Positions 52,929 through 61,186 of a stretch of 64,000 nucleotides of DNA are shown one piece after another (the first letter of the stretch is position 1; the number at the start of each line of letters is the position of its first letter). A program made the position numbers and the translations under genes. Source of the stretch: Lachnospiraceae bacterium (GTDB lineage Bacteria > Bacillota > Clostridia > Lachnospirales > Lachnospiraceae). The stretch covers positions 1 to 64,000 of the forward strand of contig JALEKK010000031.1 in assembly GCA_022769005.1 (NCBI GenBank). The letters are read 5' to 3'. The notes beneath the pieces are model-generated. The model saw only the letters and a program-made list of their open reading frames with translations. It did not search any database and was not told the origin of the DNA.

Positions 52929-52935
52929 ATATAAT

Positions 52936-53009
52936 AAAAACCCCATTATTGTTTTATTATTATCACGTCAATTATCGATAATAACGTAAAACACATAATG
53001 GGGTTTTTG
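52936..53009. terminator. Bidirectional terminator between convergent genes
   Basis: AAAACCCCATTAT (52936-52948) pairs with ATAATGGGGTTTT (52995-53007). A-run and T-run on either side serve both the antiporter gene and the opposing peptidase gene. Confidence 0.85.
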
Positions 53010-53041
53010 TATATTCGTAAATAAAAATCGATCGGCAAATA

Positions 53042-54154
53042 TTAAATGTCGGACAGCAGCAGAGATTCTATAATTTTTGCGGTATTTTCCAAATCATTTA
53101 CATGAGAAGTTTCTTTGCATGAATGAACCGTGCTCATTCCGCATGCGATAACTATTCCCTTAACGTCTTTTTCCATAAAGTAATTATTATCGCTTCCGCC
53201 GTAAGTGGAAATAAGATTTACGGGTAAATTATTTTCCTTACATGCATTTTCAAATCTTTTAACTGTAATGTCATCCTTAGGCGTATTAACGGCTGAAAAA
53301 AGAATATCGATGTTAAATGTAAATTCAGCTCCGTTGTCACGGCATGCTTTTTCTATTTCTTTTCTTACAAGCTCAATCTGTTCAAGGGCAAGTTCATTTT
53401 GAAAGCTTCTTGCTTCACCTTTTATAATACATTCTTCCGGAACAACATTTGTTGCCGTACCGCCGGATATTAATCCGATGTTGATTGTTGTATCGCCGAT
53501 TTTTCCCAGTTTGCATCGGCTTATGGCTTCGGAGGCTGTTTTAATGGCATGTATACCGTCATTTGGATTAAATGCGGCATGTGCGGCTCTTCCGGTTATA
53601 TGTGCTTCAAACGCAATGATACATGCAGCCTGAACAGCTGCCGTTCCTATACTTTCGGTAAGATCGAATACATACGCTTCATCGGATTTTAATTTACTGA
53701 AATCGAAATTTTTAATTCCCTGACAATATATTTCTTCGCCTACGTCAAATAATAATTCAAAGGGTCTGTGAGGCTTGCCGGATTCTCTCACGGCTCTTAC
53801 GGCTTCCAGTATGGAAGCAACTCCCGATAAATCATCGGCGCCAAGTACGGTGTCGCCTTCTGATGTTATAAGCCCGTCGGGATGAACCACCGCTTTCTTG
53901 CCTACCGCAGGATCGACAGAGTCCATATGAGCTGAAAGAATAATCGGTTTTGCGTTTAAATCCCCATCCACATATGCATAGAGATTGCCGGCATTGCCTC
54001 CGATAAGTTCACCCGCATTGTCTTCATCGTATGAAATATTCAGGTCGTCCAATTCTTTTTTTATTCGCTCACACATTTCTTTTTCATGTCTTGACGGATT
54101 ATCTATTGAAACGAGTTCCGTAAAGAGTGATATCAATCTGTTCTTATTAATCAT
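53042..54154 (-). CDS. M20-family tripeptidase-like metallopeptidase
   Basis: 370 residues from the ATG at 54154 (AAAGGAAG on the minus strand). Starts NRLISLFTELVSIDNPSRHEK. Metal-binding residues lie in ILSAHMDSVDP (His, Asp), VLGADDLSG, DVGEEIYCQGIKNF (catalytic Glu pair), YVFDLTESIG and a last histidine in GMSTVHSCKETSHV. The lid domain is at about 185-290 (AHITGRAAHAAFNPNDGIHA). Closest in layout to PepT-like aminotripeptidases. It is monocistronic and convergent with the antiporter gene. Confidence 0.85.
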   Translation of the reverse strand: MINKNRLISLFTELVSIDNPSRHEKEMCERIKKELDDLNISYDEDNAGELIGGNAGNLYAYVDGDLNAKPIILSAHMDSVDPAVGKKAVVHPDGLITSEGDTVLGADDLSGVASILEAVRAVRESGKPHRPFELLFDVGEEIYCQGIKNFDFSKLKSDEAYVFDLTESIGTAAVQAACIIAFEAHITGRAAHAAFNPNDGIHAIKTASEAISRCKLGKIGDTTINIGLISGGTATNVVPEECIIKGEARSFQNELALEQIELVRKEIEKACRDNGAEFTFNIDILFSAVNTPKDDITVKRFENACKENNLPVNLISTYGGSDNNYFMEKDVKGIVIACGMSTVHSCKETSHVNDLENTAKIIESLLLSDI

Positions 54155-54254
54155 TATGTCATTACTTCCTTTCCGCAATATGATTTTATTATTATACCAT
54201 TAAATTAACGATTAATAATTGTCATATAAGACAATAATGGATAATAAGTAATGA

Positions 54255-54324
54255 TATAGCTTTTTGCTATAACTCGTGATATTTATATGGTATATCAAAT
54301 AGGAAATTATATATGTTAATATAT
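54255..54324 (+). promoter_or_regulatory. metNI regulatory region with 17-bp MET-box-like palindrome
   Basis: TATAGCTTTTTGCTATA at 54255-54271 is a palindrome matching the form of the streptococcal MET box (TATAGTTTNAAACTATA). It is followed by GTGATAT-N-TATA and, 42 bases after its end, ATGTTAATATAT (54313-54324), an extended -10 (TGTTAATAT). The -35 is poor, as for an activated promoter. The same layout recurs before the hydroxyacid dehydrogenase gene. Confidence 0.7.
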
Positions 54325-54352
54325 TCAAATACAAAAAGGAGGAATTAATTAA

Positions 54353-55402
54353 GTGATTTACTTAAAGCATATATGTAAAACATTCATTGATGATAACAAA
54401 AAAGAGGTACATGCCGTAAACGACGTAACTCTTACAATCAATGACGGAGATATATTTGGAATTATCGGATTCTCCGGAGCCGGAAAATCTACTCTTGTAA
54501 GATGTATAAATCTTCTTGAAAGACCTACTTCCGGCACCGTTGAAGTTGACGGTAAAGACCTCACAAAGCTTTCGGACAGAGAACTCAGGGAATCAAGGAA
54601 GAAAATCGGAATGATATTTCAGCATTTTAATCTTTTTCCCTCAAGAACAATATTCGGAAATGTGGCATTTCCTCTTCAGGGAAGCGGATTATCAAAGGAA
54701 GAGATAAAGGTTAAGGTAAGAAAGCTTCTTGACCTTGTGGGGATTTCCGAAAAGGAAAATGCATATCCGAGTCAGTTATCGGGAGGACAGAAGCAGAGAG
54801 TTGCCATTGCAAGGGCTCTTGCCAATGATCCTGATATTTTATTGTGTGATGAGGCTACAAGTGCTCTTGACCCTCAGACAACAAAATCCATACTTGATTT
54901 GCTCAAGAACCTTAATAAAGAACTGGGAATTACAATTGTTGTCATCACTCATGAGATGGCGGTGGTAAAGGAAATATGCAACAGAGTAGCCGTAATGGAA
55001 AAGGGAAAAGTTGTTGAGGAAGGCGATGTATTCTCAATATTTGCCAATCCAAAAGAAAAGCTTACCCAGAACTTTATTAAGACAACATCCAACTTAAGAA
55101 AGATAGAGGATCTTGTAAATGAAGATTCTCCGGTTGTGAAACTTAAACCGGGAGAACTGATAGTAAGACTGTCATATATTGAAAAAAATATTTCAGAACC
55201 TTTGATTTCAAGTATGACTGAAAAATACGGTGTTATTCTAAATATTATATTTGCCAATATAGAAATAATTCAGGATGCGCCTATAGGCGGAACCGTTGCA
55301 ATAATGAGCGGTGAACCGGATAGCATTGAGGCGGCGCTTGATTATCTTAGAGATAAAAATGTCGGAGTGGAGGTAATTAAAGATGCAAGACTTCCTAAAT
55401 AA
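54353..55402 (+). CDS. metN: Methionine ABC importer ATPase
   Basis: 349 residues from GTG at 54353 (AAAGGAGG upstream). Walker A GFSGAGKSTL, signature LSGGQKQRVAIARALA, Walker B ILLCDEATSALD, and the C-terminal NIL regulatory domain (about 270-345, LIVRLSYIEKNISEPLIS). In MetN that domain binds methionine and inhibits transport. It overlaps metI by 20 bases. Confidence 0.93.
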   Translation: MIYLKHICKTFIDDNKKEVHAVNDVTLTINDGDIFGIIGFSGAGKSTLVRCINLLERPTSGTVEVDGKDLTKLSDRELRESRKKIGMIFQHFNLFPSRTIFGNVAFPLQGSGLSKEEIKVKVRKLLDLVGISEKENAYPSQLSGGQKQRVAIARALANDPDILLCDEATSALDPQTTKSILDLLKNLNKELGITIVVITHEMAVVKEICNRVAVMEKGKVVEEGDVFSIFANPKEKLTQNFIKTTSNLRKIEDLVNEDSPVVKLKPGELIVRLSYIEKNISEPLISSMTEKYGVILNIIFANIEIIQDAPIGGTVAIMSGEPDSIEAALDYLRDKNVGVEVIKDARLPK

Positions 55403-56063
55403 TATTATGCCTAATGTTGTCGAAAGATTTCCAACATTTGTACAGGCAATTTGGGATACCATAATAATGGTAGTATGGTCCGGAGCCATTTCTTTCGGAC
55501 TCGGAATGCTGTTCGGCGTTATGCTGACGGTCACTAAACCGGGCGGAATAATGCAGAACAGAGTTGTATATCAGATACTTGATAAGGTAATCAACTTCTT
55601 CAGATCGATTCCTTTTGTTATTCTTCTTACATGGTTGATTCCTATTTCAAGAGCAATCATGGGAACAGCCATTAATGTTGAAGGTGCAATTATCCCTCTT
55701 ATTGTGGGAACGGTTCCTTTCTTGTCACGTCAGATTGAATCCGCTCTCGCCGAGACGGACAAGGGAATGATTGAGGCGGCAACTTCAATGGGAATCAGCA
55801 AAATGGGAATAATATTCAGAGTATATCTTCGCGAAGGAATAGGTGCCATTGCAAGAGGAACAACCATTACAATGATAAGCCTTGTGGGACTTACCGCCAT
55901 GGCGGGAGCCGTAGGTTCGGGAGGCCTCGGTGACTTCGCCATCAGATACGGTCACGACAGAAATATGATGGATGTAACCTGGGTAACGGTTATTGCCGTA
56001 TTTATACTTGTAAGTATTATTCAGATCATCGGTAATATTGTCGTAAAGAAAAACAAACACTGA
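55383..56063 (+). CDS. metI: Methionine ABC importer permease
   Basis: 226 residues with five membrane helices. SIPFVILLTWLIPISRAIMG and the coupling sequence EAATSMGISKMGIIFRVYLRE, then TAMAGAVGSGGLGDFAIRYG, are MetI signatures. GGAGG precedes the ATG inside the end of metN. A terminator follows, so metQ is made from another transcript. Confidence 0.93.
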   Translation: MQDFLNNIMPNVVERFPTFVQAIWDTIIMVVWSGAISFGLGMLFGVMLTVTKPGGIMQNRVVYQILDKVINFFRSIPFVILLTWLIPISRAIMGTAINVEGAIIPLIVGTVPFLSRQIESALAETDKGMIEAATSMGISKMGIIFRVYLREGIGAIARGTTITMISLVGLTAMAGAVGSGGLGDFAIRYGHDRNMMDVTWVTVIAVFILVSIIQIIGNIVVKKNKH

Positions 56064-56095
56064 TTTTTGGAATTTCAAAAATTGTTTATATAATT

Positions 56096-56145
56096 AAAAA
56101 TGTCTGTATAATACGGAGAAAAATCCGTATTGTACGGACATTTTT
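56096..56145 (+). terminator. Terminator after metI
   Basis: AAAAATGTCTGTATAATACGG (from 56096, with a G-U pair) is complementary to the arm ending in GTACGGACATTTTT (to 56145). It separates metNI from the next promoter. Confidence 0.82.
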
Positions 56146-56192
56146 ATGTTTTAATATTAATATATGTATATGTTCTTATTTTTAAGAATATA

Positions 56193-56262
56193 TATAGTTT
56201 GAAGCTATAACGGGTGATATATATACTGTATTGGAATATATTTTTATAGAATGTTAATATAT
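56193..56262 (+). promoter_or_regulatory. Second MET-box-like palindrome with the same promoter layout
   Basis: TATAGTTTGAAGCTATA at 56193-56209 differs by one base from the MET box form TATAGTTTGAAACTATA. GGGTGATATATATA follows, and ATGTTAATATAT lies at 56251-56262, exactly 42 bases from the palindrome end, as before metN. TTGGAA at 56231-56236 is a weak -35 for TAATAT (18-base spacer). Confidence 0.75.
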
Positions 56263-56288
56263 GAATCACAGAAACGGAAGGAGAAAGG

Positions 56289-57254
56289 ATGAACAACGGA
56301 AACACTAACAGAAAGGTCGTAATCATCGGTGCGGGTCATGTGGGATCACATGCCGGATATTCGCTCATTTCACAGAACCTGGTGGAAGAAATAGTATACA
56401 TCGATGTTGACGAAAAAAAGGCGGAGGCACAGGCATTAGATTTATATGATTGTACACTGTACCTTCAAAAGGGGGCAACGGTAAAGTCAGGAGATTATTC
56501 GGATCTTGAAGATGCCAGCCTTGTAATTGTTTCGGCAGGTCCGCTTCCGGATCCCACAACAGGCGAAACCAGAATGGATACGTTATCTAAAACGGTTGCA
56601 ATAATGAAAGATATTGTCAAAAATATCAAATCGACAAGCTACGACGGTCTGATACTTAACATATCCAATCCTGCAGATGTTGTGACGCATTATCTTCAGC
56701 ACGAACTCGGCTGGGATGAAAAAAAGATATTCTCAACAAGTACAACTCTTGATTCCGCAAGGTTAAAAAGAGCGATTGCAAATGAAATAGGAATTAATCA
56801 AAAATCAATAATTGCCTATGCTCTCGGAGAGCACGGAGAGAGTCAGATGGTTCCGTGGTCAACGGTTACGATTGCCGGAAAACCTCTCTTTAAGCTCATG
56901 GAGGAGAGACCTGATACTTACGGTAAGTTAGATCTTCGGAAACTGGCGGATTTGGGAAGAGCCGGCGGATGGACAATCTTACACGGAAAGGGTTATACGG
57001 AATTCGGCATAGGAGCTTCCATTGCGGAGGTTGTAAGAGCCGTATTCGGTGATGAGAATAAGATACTTCCCGTATCCGTTAAACTCAACGGAGAATATGG
57101 GCAGACAGGGGTTTATGCCAGTGTGCCGGCGGTAATTAACCGCAACGGTATCGCCGACATAATACCGCTTGATCTGAATGAAGAAGAACAGAAACAGTTC
57201 GATGCATCGTGTAAAACGATGAGAGAAAATTTTGAATTAGCATTAACATTATAA
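56289..57254 (+). CDS. L-2-hydroxyacid dehydrogenase of the lactate/HicDH family
   Basis: 321 residues. IIGAGHVGSHAGYSL binds NAD. The active-site loop GPLPDPTTGETRMDT is two residues longer than in standard lactate dehydrogenase and carries no Q at the pyruvate-specificity position, as in L-2-hydroxyisocaproate dehydrogenases with larger substrates. TTLDSARLKR gives the catalytic Asp and Arg, GEHGESQ the catalytic histidine. It is the first gene of a unit with metQ and shares a palindromic operator with metNI, so a methionine-derived hydroxy or keto acid is a likely substrate. Confidence 0.78.
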   Translation: MNNGNTNRKVVIIGAGHVGSHAGYSLISQNLVEEIVYIDVDEKKAEAQALDLYDCTLYLQKGATVKSGDYSDLEDASLVIVSAGPLPDPTTGETRMDTLSKTVAIMKDIVKNIKSTSYDGLILNISNPADVVTHYLQHELGWDEKKIFSTSTTLDSARLKRAIANEIGINQKSIIAYALGEHGESQMVPWSTVTIAGKPLFKLMEERPDTYGKLDLRKLADLGRAGGWTILHGKGYTEFGIGASIAEVVRAVFGDENKILPVSVKLNGEYGQTGVYASVPAVINRNGIADIIPLDLNEEEQKQFDASCKTMRENFELALTL

Positions 57255-57279
57255 TCAGTTTGTTTTGGAGGTATTTAAA

Positions 57280-58149
57280 ATGGGATTTAAAAAGGCATTA
57301 GCTATAGGTGGAATTGTTGCTGCGGCAGGTGTTACATTTGCAGGATGCGGAGCAGGTGCAAGCGGAAACGGAAGCGCTGAAAAGGCAGATACGGTTACTG
57401 TAAAACTCGGAGTTGTAGGCGCTATTTATGAGGATCTTTGGAAGCCTGCTCAGGAGAAGCTTAAGGATGAAGGCGTTAATCTTGAATTTGTTCAGTTTTC
57501 CGATTATGTAACTCCTAACAATGCGCTTAACAGCGGAGATATCGACTTAAATGCATTCCAGCATCACATCTATCTCGATACGGAAGTTCAGCAGTATAAC
57601 TACTCAATAGAGCCTGTAGGTTATACATTTATTATTCCTCTTAACCTTTATTCAAATAAAGTTAAGTCAGTTGACGAGATTAAAGACGGAGATACAATAG
57701 CAATCCCTGATGACTTAACCAACGGCGGAAGAGCGTTAAAGGTACTTGCATCCGCAGGTCTTATCAAGCTTAAGGACAATGCAAACTTCAGCCCTACATT
57801 AGACGACATTGAAACATACAACAAGAAGATCACAATTAAGGAATTAAAGGCAAATACAATTCCTTCTACACTTAATGACGTAACCGCAGCCATCATCAAC
57901 GGTAACTATGCGCTTGACTTCGGTTTAAAAACAGATGAAGCAATCTTCAAAGACACATCATTAAATGAAGAAAAATACTGGAACTTAGTTGCGGCACGTA
58001 CAAGTGATTTACAGGATCCAAAGAAGAAAGAAGCATACGAGAAGGTTATTAAGGCATTCCAGACAGAAGATACTGAAAAGGTATTTAATGACAAGTTCGG
58101 CGGATACTTCATCAAAGTAGGCTGGGATAAGGATTTATTTAACAAATAA
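57280..58149 (+). CDS. metQ: Methionine-binding lipoprotein MetQ
   Basis: 289 residues from the ATG at 57280 (GGAGGT upstream). Lipobox FAGC with C23. The NlpA/MetQ fold is shown by VKLGVVGAIYEDLWKP, LNSGDIDLNAFQHHIYLD and IAIPDDLTNGGRALKVLA. It delivers methionine to MetNI. It lies 25 bases after the dehydrogenase gene and away from metNI, an unusual split. Confidence 0.9.
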   Translation: MGFKKALAIGGIVAAAGVTFAGCGAGASGNGSAEKADTVTVKLGVVGAIYEDLWKPAQEKLKDEGVNLEFVQFSDYVTPNNALNSGDIDLNAFQHHIYLDTEVQQYNYSIEPVGYTFIIPLNLYSNKVKSVDEIKDGDTIAIPDDLTNGGRALKVLASAGLIKLKDNANFSPTLDDIETYNKKITIKELKANTIPSTLNDVTAAIINGNYALDFGLKTDEAIFKDTSLNEEKYWNLVAARTSDLQDPKKKEAYEKVIKAFQTEDTEKVFNDKFGGYFIKVGWDKDLFNK

Positions 58150-58193
58150 TAAGTTGACCGTCTAACAGGATACAAACATTACCATACATTACT

Positions 58194-58223
58194 AATCCCT
58201 GTCGTTTTAATACGGCAGGGATT
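58194..58223 (+). terminator. Hairpin after metQ, weak terminator
   Basis: AATCCCTG (58194-58201) pairs with CAGGGATT (58216-58223); the following bases have no T-run, so read-through into the oxidase gene is possible. Confidence 0.45.
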
Positions 58224-58251
58224 TAGTGCATAAGCAAAACGGAGACAGTCT

Positions 58252-59631
58252 ATGGATATAAATGAATTAAAAAATATAATTATAGATGAAAACAGAATTT
58301 TTTTCGGAGACAGTATACCGGAGGAATATTTATCGGACACATTCGGAAGATTCAGAACCGAAGCCGACGCCCTTGTATTCCCGATAACAACCGAAGAGGT
58401 AAGCGGTATCTTAAAGTTTGCGCATGACAACAGGATACCCGTTACACCGAGAGGAGCCGGTACAAACCTTGTAGGTTCCACGGTTCCGTTGGATAAGGGA
58501 ATCATAGTGGATATGTCAAAGATGAATAAAATTATCGAAATTGATGAAGAGACCATGACTGCAACCGTGGAAGCGGGAATATTGTTGTGTGATTTTCAGG
58601 AATATCTTAAAAACGGAAATACGGGTCTGTTTTATCCTCCGGATCCGGGTGAAAAAGCGTCGTCAATCGGCGGTAATATCGCAACAAATGCCGGCGGCAT
58701 GAGGGCTGTTAAATACGGAGTTACCAGAGATTATGTAAGGGGACTTGAAGTTGTTAAAGCCGACGGAACGGTTCTTACTTTAGGAAGCAAGAATGTAAAG
58801 GATGCGAGCGGTTTATCTCTTAAGCATTTATTTATCGGCTCAGAGGGAACGCTGGGTATTATTACAAAGTGCATTTTGAAATTAGTGCCTGCACCTGTAT
58901 ACAGCCTCTCGGTGCTTGTTCCTTTTAAGAATCTTGAAGACGGAATAAGCAATGTTCTCAGAATATTAAAGTCTAATACGGATCCTACCGCAGTTGAATT
59001 TGTGGAGAGAAATGTTATAGAACTCGGTGAAAAGTTCTGTAATTTAAAATATCCGTGTCCGGAAGCCGGTTCATATATTATATTGACATTTGACGGAAAT
59101 GAATCTTCCGTAAGGGAGAACGCCGAAAAGGTTAAAAAAATCACTCTTGAACACGGAGCAATGGACTATATTATTCTCGATGATCCTAAGCTCCTTGAGG
59201 ACATATGGAAAGTACGCGGATGTCTCGTTAAAGCCGTTGATGCGGTATCAAAACAGGAACCCGTAGACATTGTTGTTCCTATTAACAAAATCACGGATAT
59301 AATGGCGTTTGTTAATAAGTTATCTGCCGAAACTAATATGAAGATGATTGGCTTCGGACATGCCGGTGACGGCAATGTTCATCTTTGTGTTTTAAGAGAA
59401 GACAGGGATGAGGAAACATGGGACAGGGAACTTCACGAAAATATGGATATTCTCTATTCCAAGGCCTATGAGCTTGGCGGTTTAACGTCGGGAGAACACG
59501 GAATAGGCATAAGCAAACAGAGATATTTTCTAAAAGGAAGCAATCCGGCAAATATAGAAATGATGAACGAGATAAAGGATGCTCTCGATCCTTTACATAT
59601 ATTGAATAATAAAAAGGTCTATATGAAGTAA
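58252..59631 (+). CDS. FAD-linked 2-hydroxyacid dehydrogenase (GlcD/D-lactate dehydrogenase type)
   Basis: 459 residues. FAD domain: VTPRGAGTNLVGSTVPLDKG and IGGNIATNAGGMRAVKYG. The C-terminal cap has GFGHAGDGNVHLCVLRED and LTSGEHGIGISKQRYF. It oxidises D-2-hydroxy acids such as D-lactate or glycolate. It follows metQ by 102 bases; no separate electron-transfer subunit is adjacent. Together with the L-specific dehydrogenase upstream it could interconvert D and L hydroxy acids through the keto acid. Confidence 0.87.
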   Translation: MDINELKNIIIDENRIFFGDSIPEEYLSDTFGRFRTEADALVFPITTEEVSGILKFAHDNRIPVTPRGAGTNLVGSTVPLDKGIIVDMSKMNKIIEIDEETMTATVEAGILLCDFQEYLKNGNTGLFYPPDPGEKASSIGGNIATNAGGMRAVKYGVTRDYVRGLEVVKADGTVLTLGSKNVKDASGLSLKHLFIGSEGTLGIITKCILKLVPAPVYSLSVLVPFKNLEDGISNVLRILKSNTDPTAVEFVERNVIELGEKFCNLKYPCPEAGSYIILTFDGNESSVRENAEKVKKITLEHGAMDYIILDDPKLLEDIWKVRGCLVKAVDAVSKQEPVDIVVPINKITDIMAFVNKLSAETNMKMIGFGHAGDGNVHLCVLREDRDEETWDRELHENMDILYSKAYELGGLTSGEHGIGISKQRYFLKGSNPANIEMMNEIKDALDPLHILNNKKVYMK

Positions 59632-59636
59632 ATTCA

Positions 59637-59680
59637 AAAACTGCCGAGAAGAAATCAAAATTTCTTCTCGGCAGTTTTAT
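59637..59680 (+). terminator. Strong terminator after the FAD oxidase
   Basis: AACTGCCGAGAAGAAA (59639-59654) pairs with TTTCTTCTCGGCAGTT (59661-59676), and a T-rich tail follows. Confidence 0.88.
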
Positions 59681-59779
59681 TTAGAAAATTAATATTAAGT
59701 GTTTAATGTTTTTGTTTTGCAATATTTCCATGTTAATCGGAGAAACATGTTTCAGTTATGTTTTATTGTTTTATGTTTA

Positions 59780-59845
59780 GTTTTACTGTTTTATGATTAA
59801 TTATATTTGTTTGTTTTACTGTTTTATGATTAATTTTATCTGTTT
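59780..59845. repeat. Tandem 33-bp repeat in a convergent intergenic region
   Basis: 59780-59812 and 59813-59845 are two copies differing at two positions; each begins GTTTTACTGTTTTATGATTA. Related GTTTTA-rich sequence extends from about 59755 to 59890. No coding signal; the strand composition is strikingly T-rich and C-poor. Confidence 0.7.
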
Positions 59846-59908
59846 GTTATAATTGTTTTAGTTTGGTTTTAATTATATGTTTTAGTATTGCGATATGATT
59901 TTATTTAC

Positions 59909-61171
59909 TTATCCGAAAATAAGATAAATAATCACTGAAGCCACGGTGCTTGTAAGACCGATAATTGCTTCGTAAGGAATGAGTTTCATTCTTTCCTTGA
60001 TCTCCATAAATACCGAACCGCCTGTTGCGTGGAAAAATGAACCGTGCGGAAGCGAGTCGATAACTGTTGCGCCTGCATGCGTCATTGCTGCGGCAGATAT
60101 TGCCGGTACACCTGCGTCAATAAGAGGTGTGGCAAATGTCTGTGCCGCAATCGTTGAACCTGCGGTTGTGGAAGCGGTAGCACCAGCCATAAGAATACCT
60201 GAAAGAGGAGCAAGCAGGAATGCAGGCATATTCATAAAGTTAAGGATATTTATAAGATCGAACTGAAGTGCGGAAGCCTTAATAATACCCGCGATTGTAC
60301 CCGTACCGATCAAAAGAATGGATACGCCTATAACTTTACTGATACCGAATTCCGTAAATGAAACCGTATGTCTTGCATTTCCCGTAACAAGTATGGTTAC
60401 AAATCCGCCTATCGGAAGTGCAATCAAAGGATCCACCGTGATTCCGAAAATAGGTCTTAATGCAAGTAATATGATTACAGCTAAAGGACCGAGTATTGCG
60501 GTAAAGAAGTTCGGAAGGTCTTTAGATACGGCTGAATCTTCTTCAACGCCCTCAAATGCCGCAACTCCCTTTTTAGACAGAACATTTGAAATCAATATTG
60601 TAACCACAACCGCACAAATTGCAGGTACAATGTTCTGAATCATAAGCGATGTCATGTCAACACCGAAACCTTCGGCAGCCGCAATGGTGTTAGGGTTAGG
60701 CGATATAATGTTGCCGGCCTTGCCTCCGCCGATCATGGCAAGAAGAATACCCGGTTTTGAAAGCTTTGCTTTCTTGCCTATGGCGATTGCTATAGGAGCA
60801 ACCGTAATAACTGCAATATCAATAAATACGCCTACGGCACATATGATCATGGTTGAGATCGAAAGAGCGATTATGGCGCGCTTTTGTCCCAATTTATTTA
60901 CTATTGCTTCGGCTATTTTTTCGGCAGATCCCGTTTTAATAAGGGCGCCTGCGAGAATACCTGATGTAAGAATACGAAGTACTGACGACATCATACTTGA
61001 TGCACCGCTGACCATCGTGCTTACTGTCTGTACAAGATCTCCGCTGCCGATAAGTCCGCCGATAAGAGCGCCGGCAATGAGACTGTATGCCGGATGAACC
61101 TTACGGATTATAAGGAAAATTGAAATTCCGAGTCCGATAAGTGCTCCGGCGGTAGAAAATGTGTAATCCAT
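59909..61171 (-). CDS. GntP-family gluconate/glycerate permease
   Basis: 420 residues, about 11 membrane helices, minus strand with AAAGGAG upstream. LIGLGISIFLIIRKVHPAYS, FIDIAVITVAPIAIAIGKKA, GGGKAGNIISPNPNTIAAAEG and the C-terminal THAGATVIDSLPHGSFFH are GntP-type motifs. It imports a sugar acid with a proton. It is 15 bases downstream of glycerate kinase, so glycerate is the natural candidate. Confidence 0.87.
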   Translation of the reverse strand: MDYTFSTAGALIGLGISIFLIIRKVHPAYSLIAGALIGGLIGSGDLVQTVSTMVSGASSMMSSVLRILTSGILAGALIKTGSAEKIAEAIVNKLGQKRAIIALSISTMIICAVGVFIDIAVITVAPIAIAIGKKAKLSKPGILLAMIGGGKAGNIISPNPNTIAAAEGFGVDMTSLMIQNIVPAICAVVVTILISNVLSKKGVAAFEGVEEDSAVSKDLPNFFTAILGPLAVIILLALRPIFGITVDPLIALPIGGFVTILVTGNARHTVSFTEFGISKVIGVSILLIGTGTIAGIIKASALQFDLINILNFMNMPAFLLAPLSGILMAGATASTTAGSTIAAQTFATPLIDAGVPAISAAAMTHAGATVIDSLPHGSFFHATGGSVFMEIKERMKLIPYEAIIGLTSTVASVIIYLIFG

Positions 61172-61186
61172 ACATTCTCCTTTCTA

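Noticed and set aside
54155-54352. SAM riboswitch or T-box upstream of metN
   Set aside because: The 198 bases are too AT-rich and lack the conserved helices or a T-box motif; a DNA palindrome explains the control better.
59979-60638. Plus-strand open frames opposite the GntP gene
   Set aside because: Antisense shadows; the minus-strand protein has clear GntP motifs. The same applies to frames opposite glycerate kinase.
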